Assembly: GCA_044348665.1 (NCBI GenBank)
Contig: JBIKSI010000015.1
Location: 1 to 35,623 of the forward strand
Reading direction: 5' to 3'
DNA: 35,623 bases
Source: M2408 sp044348665
GTDB lineage: Bacteria; Bacteroidota; Bacteroidia; Flavobacteriales_D; Crocinitomicaceae
The notes beneath the pieces were generated by a model. It was not told where the DNA came from. It saw only the letters and a list, made by a program, of their open reading frames with translations, and ran no database searches. Numbering within the stretch: the stretch's first letter is position 1; each line of letters opens with the position of its first letter. Both the position numbers and the translations under genes were made by a program. Positions 32,557 to 35,623 of the stretch are shown piece by piece.

Positions 32557-33646
32557 TTAATCTGTTGTTTTAAAAAATACATTTCCATTAGAAATACTTA
32601 TAACGCTTCCATCATCTGCAATTAAATCAAATTCAAATTGCAATAGAATATGACCTGGAGAAAGGTTGAAACTAACATTTTGCCAAACATATTCTGAAAT
32701 AGCTTTCACATAACCTTTGTTGTTTTGTTCCCGGTAAATTTTGCCGTTTTTATCAGTTGCAATGATATTTATTTCAGTATAATCACTTCCATTTGTAAGA
32801 TATCGTTTTCCTACAGGGCCGTTATAAGCTAAATGATTTTCGTCATGTGTAAATAAAATCTCTAAACTCACCAGGGTATTTCTTGAATCATCTGTGAAAA
32901 TTCCAGAAACTTTCTCTACACCAGGAATTGCAATTGAGGGACCACCAAAAGGCTGCATTTTTTGTTTACATGGAGTAGTTTGATTTTCAAACGAACCTTC
33001 TGATTTTCCATTTAAATCAAAAGTCATACAATTTGATATTGGCAAATTCACCCCTCCAAAAGAGGAAATATCTATTTTAAAATCTTGTAAAACTAATCCG
33101 TTTAAGTTAATAGAGGGGGAATTATACTGAAGTCTTTTGGAACTTGAATTTAATTGGATGTCTGTAAAAACCATTGGTACACTTGCTGTTTTTAAAATTG
33201 GATTTTGCCAATTTATAATAGATGTATTATTGTAATGAAAAACTAAATCAACTGGAGGACGAGTGAATTGAGAAGAGAGTGCTAGATTTTTTTTGGTTGT
33301 CCGATCATAAGTAACCTGTACCCCATAGATTTCCTGCAGGAAAATCATCATAGGTCCCTGAAAAAACCAAAGAAATGGATTTATAATCTTCCCCATATTT
33401 TCCATTCCAAGCATAAATTCTTGTTTGCATAACATCTCCATTAGGAGCACAAACGGCAGAAAGTACGTCCATCTCAACAAGATAAGACCGAGAAGCAATA
33501 GTTGCTCCAAAACTTTGTGCTGAATCTATAAAAGATATTTTTCCGTAAGTTTTTATTGGCCTTTCTGGTGAAATTTCTTCCTTTTTACATGAAGTAAAAA
33601 AAAGAATTAGTGTTAAAAAATAAAGTGTTTTTTTCATGTATTTCAT
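32557..33646 (-). pseudogene. Lipoprotein gene interrupted by a frameshift
   Basis: The first part (33646 down to about 33321) encodes MKKTLYFLTLILFFTSCKKEE, a lipoprotein signal with lipobox FTSC, and about 90 more residues up to DDFPAGNLWG. The remaining part, about 250 residues from VTYDRTTKKNLAL to the stop at 32557, is in another frame. Removing one base of the GGGG run (33321-33324) would give NLW-VQVTYDRTT, a continuous protein of about 360 residues. The 50-odd residues preceding QVTYD in the downstream frame are out-of-frame translation, rich in Met and Leu, not a true N-terminus. No family recognised; a strand-rich protein. A real mutation and a homopolymer read error look the same here. 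Confidence 0.75.
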
Positions 33647-33684
33647 TTTAATTATTTAATGTTAGTTCATTATTAGACTGCTTA

Positions 33685-34098
33685 TTATCGTTCAAAAACA
33701 TAGTAATTTTCTTCCCCAGAATATTTTAACTTCATATAGTCCTTTTTTACCTTAATGACTTCATAAACTTCTGACCAACCAGTGATTGAACCATATTTGT
33801 AAAAAAAAGTAGCAGTTTTTCCTTTGTTTGAAAATTCGATCTGCAAATCTTCCTCTTTAGAATGTGGTTCACCATTTGCAGTAATATTATCTTCATGGTA
33901 TTCTCCAAACCAACTATCTCCAACATCGTAAGTTGAGGTCAATCTAATTTTTAAAATGTTCAAATCTTCCGCAACACCATTTCTGATTGCACTTGTAAGT
34001 TTCCAATTGCCGGAAATTTTCTTAATTGCTCTGTAGTTCTTATCGCATGAACTAAAAATTAAAAGCAATAACGCGAAAATAATATAGTTTTTTTTCAT
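33685..34098 (-). CDS. Lipocalin-like lipoprotein
   Basis: The 137-residue protein has a lipoprotein signal (MKKNYIIFALLLLIFSSC, Cys18) and a small beta-rich domain beginning AIKKISGNWKLTSAIRNG, the GxW start of lipocalin-like folds. It resembles the two proteins at 32096-32545 and 31656-32087 in length and layout. It is the first gene of the cluster and has a -7 box 20 bp upstream (34118-34125). The ligand and role are unknown. Confidence 0.72.
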   Translation of the reverse strand: MKKNYIIFALLLLIFSSCDKNYRAIKKISGNWKLTSAIRNGVAEDLNILKIRLTSTYDVGDSWFGEYHEDNITANGEPHSKEEDLQIEFSNKGKTATFFYKYGSITGWSEVYEVIKVKKDYMKLKYSGEENYYVFER

Positions 34099-34117
34099 CT
34101 GTTTATGTTTTTTTTGT

Positions 34118-34125
34118 CAAAGATA
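34118..34125 (-). promoter_or_regulatory. -7 box for the lipoprotein cluster
   Basis: TATCTTTG on the minus strand before the start at 34098; no clear -33 TTG. The four following genes are spaced 38, 11 and 8 bp apart, consistent with one transcript. Confidence 0.45.
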
Positions 34126-34183
34126 TAAGTTAGTTTTTTTGTTGATCTAAGTAAATTTACGTAAAATGATAGTTTTAATAGTA

Positions 34184-34212
34184 AAAAGAGGAACATTTTC
34201 TGCTCCTCTTTT
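34184..34212 (-). terminator. Intrinsic terminator downstream of the beta-propeller gene
   Basis: Minus strand AAAAGAGGA and TCCTCTTTT pair (9 bp, 11-nt loop) followed by a short T run. It lies about 100 bp after the stop codon at 34315; a small TTGCAC-g-GTGCAA inverted repeat lies in between (34263-34275). Confidence 0.6.
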
Positions 34213-34314
34213 AAAACCAATTATAAATATGAAGTTTAGTTGTTTATTTAATTCATAACAGCTTGCACGGTGCAAATAATCCGATACATATCCTGCGGAG
34301 CTAGGTAATTTTGA

Positions 34315-35490
34315 CTAATACAATGTAGCAATTACCAAACGATTATTAGCACTGTCATCGCTATCGCTGTGATGAAAAATCATGTATTTTCCATTAGCGG
34401 AAATTTGATAACGTGTAACCCCCGGCACTTTATAGTTTACACTCGGGAAATCACCAGATACATCATTACCATTTTTGTCAAAAAAGAATAAGCCAGCACC
34501 AGATCTTGTTTTTATTGTTGTTACACTACCAATTGTTTTTTCTGACTGCTCATGTAAAAAATAATCCCCAATAAAACCAATACCCGGAATTTGGTGCAAT
34601 TTTACATATGCTTTTTCATCTATTGCTTGTATCTCTTTTTCAATCCTTTTATACGTGTCATCTTTTTCTCCTGTTAATAAGTTTAAAAACATATCACCAG
34701 TAATAATAACATGTGGATTACCATGAGAACTTGCAGTAGGGAAATCAAATATCCCTTCTAATTCATATTTTCTTACAAATAAATTTGTAGTTAAATTATA
34801 TATTTCAATATTGTGCGGAATGCGAGGCTTATTCTTTTCTTCGATAGCGTTATTGTACACAACAATTTCATCATTACCAATAAATGTACTAAGGTAAGAC
34901 TTTATACAAGGTAATTTACCATCTGGCAGAATTTTCTTGGTAATAAGACCTGAAGCTAAATCTACAGATTTTATAATTGTAGCTTCATTTTCAATCAAAA
35001 ACAAGTTTTTGCCATCATTCGAAAAAGCCATTTGTCCTTTATCTGCTTTTGCTTTTATTGAAACAACATTTTCATTCGTTTTTTGTAAAAGAATATCCTC
35101 CGGAGCTGTTTGCCAGTTTTGAATTACCTTTACCGTACTTTTGTTTAGAACCACAGCTAACTGGTTGGTGTTTTTGTGATTGCATATTATTTTTCCATCA
35201 AAAAAATAATTCCCGTGTTTTTTTATTTTAAATTTTTTTACAACTTTTTTTTGTGCCACATTATAAACTGCAACGCTCCCATCTTCATCCATTTTCGTAT
35301 CAATTATAAACAGAAAATCGCCATTTGGTGTAAACGCAACTGATGCTGCATCTATTGAAGGAGCATAACGTGATTGATTTCCTGATAGCATTTCTTCGGT
35401 AATTATTGCGTATTCTTTAGGGTTCATTTCTTGAGCGAATAGACTCAGTAGCGTTAGGCAAAACGCAATTGTTAGGATGTTTTTTTTCAT
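34315..35490 (-). CDS. Secreted beta-propeller (WD40/YVTN-like) protein
   Basis: The 391-residue protein has a signal peptide (MKKNILTIAFCLTLLSLFAQ). The rest consists of repeated four-stranded blades with motifs such as SVAFTPNGDFLFIIDTK, GQMAFSNDGKNLFLIENE, and YQISANGKYMIFHHSD, the S-x-D/N-G-K turn of WD40/YVTN-type propellers; about six or seven blades fit the length. No catalytic residues, lipobox or sorting domain are seen. Propellers of this type often act as binding platforms; the partner is unknown. Confidence 0.7.
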   Translation of the reverse strand: MKKNILTIAFCLTLLSLFAQEMNPKEYAIITEEMLSGNQSRYAPSIDAASVAFTPNGDFLFIIDTKMDEDGSVAVYNVAQKKVVKKFKIKKHGNYFFDGKIICNHKNTNQLAVVLNKSTVKVIQNWQTAPEDILLQKTNENVVSIKAKADKGQMAFSNDGKNLFLIENEATIIKSVDLASGLITKKILPDGKLPCIKSYLSTFIGNDEIVVYNNAIEEKNKPRIPHNIEIYNLTTNLFVRKYELEGIFDFPTASSHGNPHVIITGDMFLNLLTGEKDDTYKRIEKEIQAIDEKAYVKLHQIPGIGFIGDYFLHEQSEKTIGSVTTIKTRSGAGLFFFDKNGNDVSGDFPSVNYKVPGVTRYQISANGKYMIFHHSDSDDSANNRLVIATLY

Positions 35491-35548
35491 GATTAATTGT
35501 TTTTTAGATTATTGATAATAAATTATGTTCTAATCCTACTTTGTCAAA

Positions 35549-35623
35549 TTAACTTGGAGGTTTTGAGTTTATAGGGTCAAAATATTTTTCAAGATGAGTA
35601 ATTGCCATTTCTATTGCTTTAAG
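35549..35623 (-). CDS. 3' end of a gene running off the right edge
   Basis: A minus-strand frame open from the edge ends with LKAIEMAITHLEKYFDPINSKPPS and a TAA stop at 35549-35551. The composition is protein-like (amphipathic helix), but with 24 residues no family can be named and the frame could be chance. Confidence 0.35.
   Translation of the reverse strand, partial: LKAIEMAITHLEKYFDPINSKPPS

Noticed and set aside
33310..33510. N-terminal 65 residues of the 317-codon frame as a real membrane-protein start
   Set aside because: They are the out-of-frame translation of the lipoprotein segment encoded in the other frame, where the signal peptide and lipobox lie.
34263..34275. TTGCAC-g-GTGCAA inverted repeat as a terminator or operator
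   Set aside because: A one-base loop, no T tract, and no promoter at the site. A similar TTGCAC/GTGCAA pair at 30-47 is noted but six base pairs are easily found by chance.

Overview
The window is about 35.6 kb of AT-rich DNA from a Bacteroidota bacterium, most likely a flavobacterium (Crocinitomicaceae/Fluviicola-like is my guess, not shown). The reasons are type IX secretion (T9SS) sorting domains of type A and type B, a methionine synthase split in two genes, the class-specific promoter form TTG/TTTG - 18 to 21 nt - TAnnTTTG in front of many genes, little use of Shine-Dalgarno sequences, and many SPII lipoproteins and beta-barrel or beta-propeller surface proteins. No rRNA or tRNA gene, CRISPR array, prophage or classical insertion sequence was seen.

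Layout. 1-2.0 kb: edge of an unknown gene and a secreted leucine-rich-repeat protein. 2.1-7.2 kb: a five-gene minus-strand nucleotide-sugar operon (aminotransferase, UDP-glucose dehydrogenase, UDP-xylose synthase, N-acetyltransferase, sugar dehydrogenase) for surface polysaccharide precursors. 7.3-8.7 kb: a CstB-like persulfide dioxygenase/rhodanese. 8.9-11.3 kb: a secreted M43-type metalloprotease. 11.6-15.6 kb: the plus-strand sufA-sufB-sufC-sufD iron-sulfur operon. 15.7-19.1 kb: a T9SS cargo protein, a small zinc/HhH protein, recA and the peroxiredoxin bcp. 19.2-19.6 kb: RNase P RNA. 19.7-23.9 kb: a giant PKD-repeat adhesin-like protein with a type B sorting domain. 24.2-28.6 kb: a SAM-I riboswitch followed by the split methionine synthase, with a four-helix-bundle (S23/IVP) gene wedged between the halves. 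28.7-35.6 kb: envelope proteins of unknown role, including a run of four small lipoprotein genes of which two look broken by single-base changes.

The most unusual material lies between genes. The four-helix-bundle gene is bracketed by inverted arrays of a 13-bp unit (AGTGAAGARTTAA), three of them at exact 21-bp spacing, and the array on one side forms the end of the upstream metH coding sequence. The identical unit occurs again between sufC and sufD. Each of the three gaps in the suf operon holds a different palindromic element, one a perfect 54-bp palindrome that includes the sufB stop codon. This looks like a small mobile-cassette/palindromic-repeat system that settles in operon gaps. Candidate operators were seen at the suf and recA promoters.
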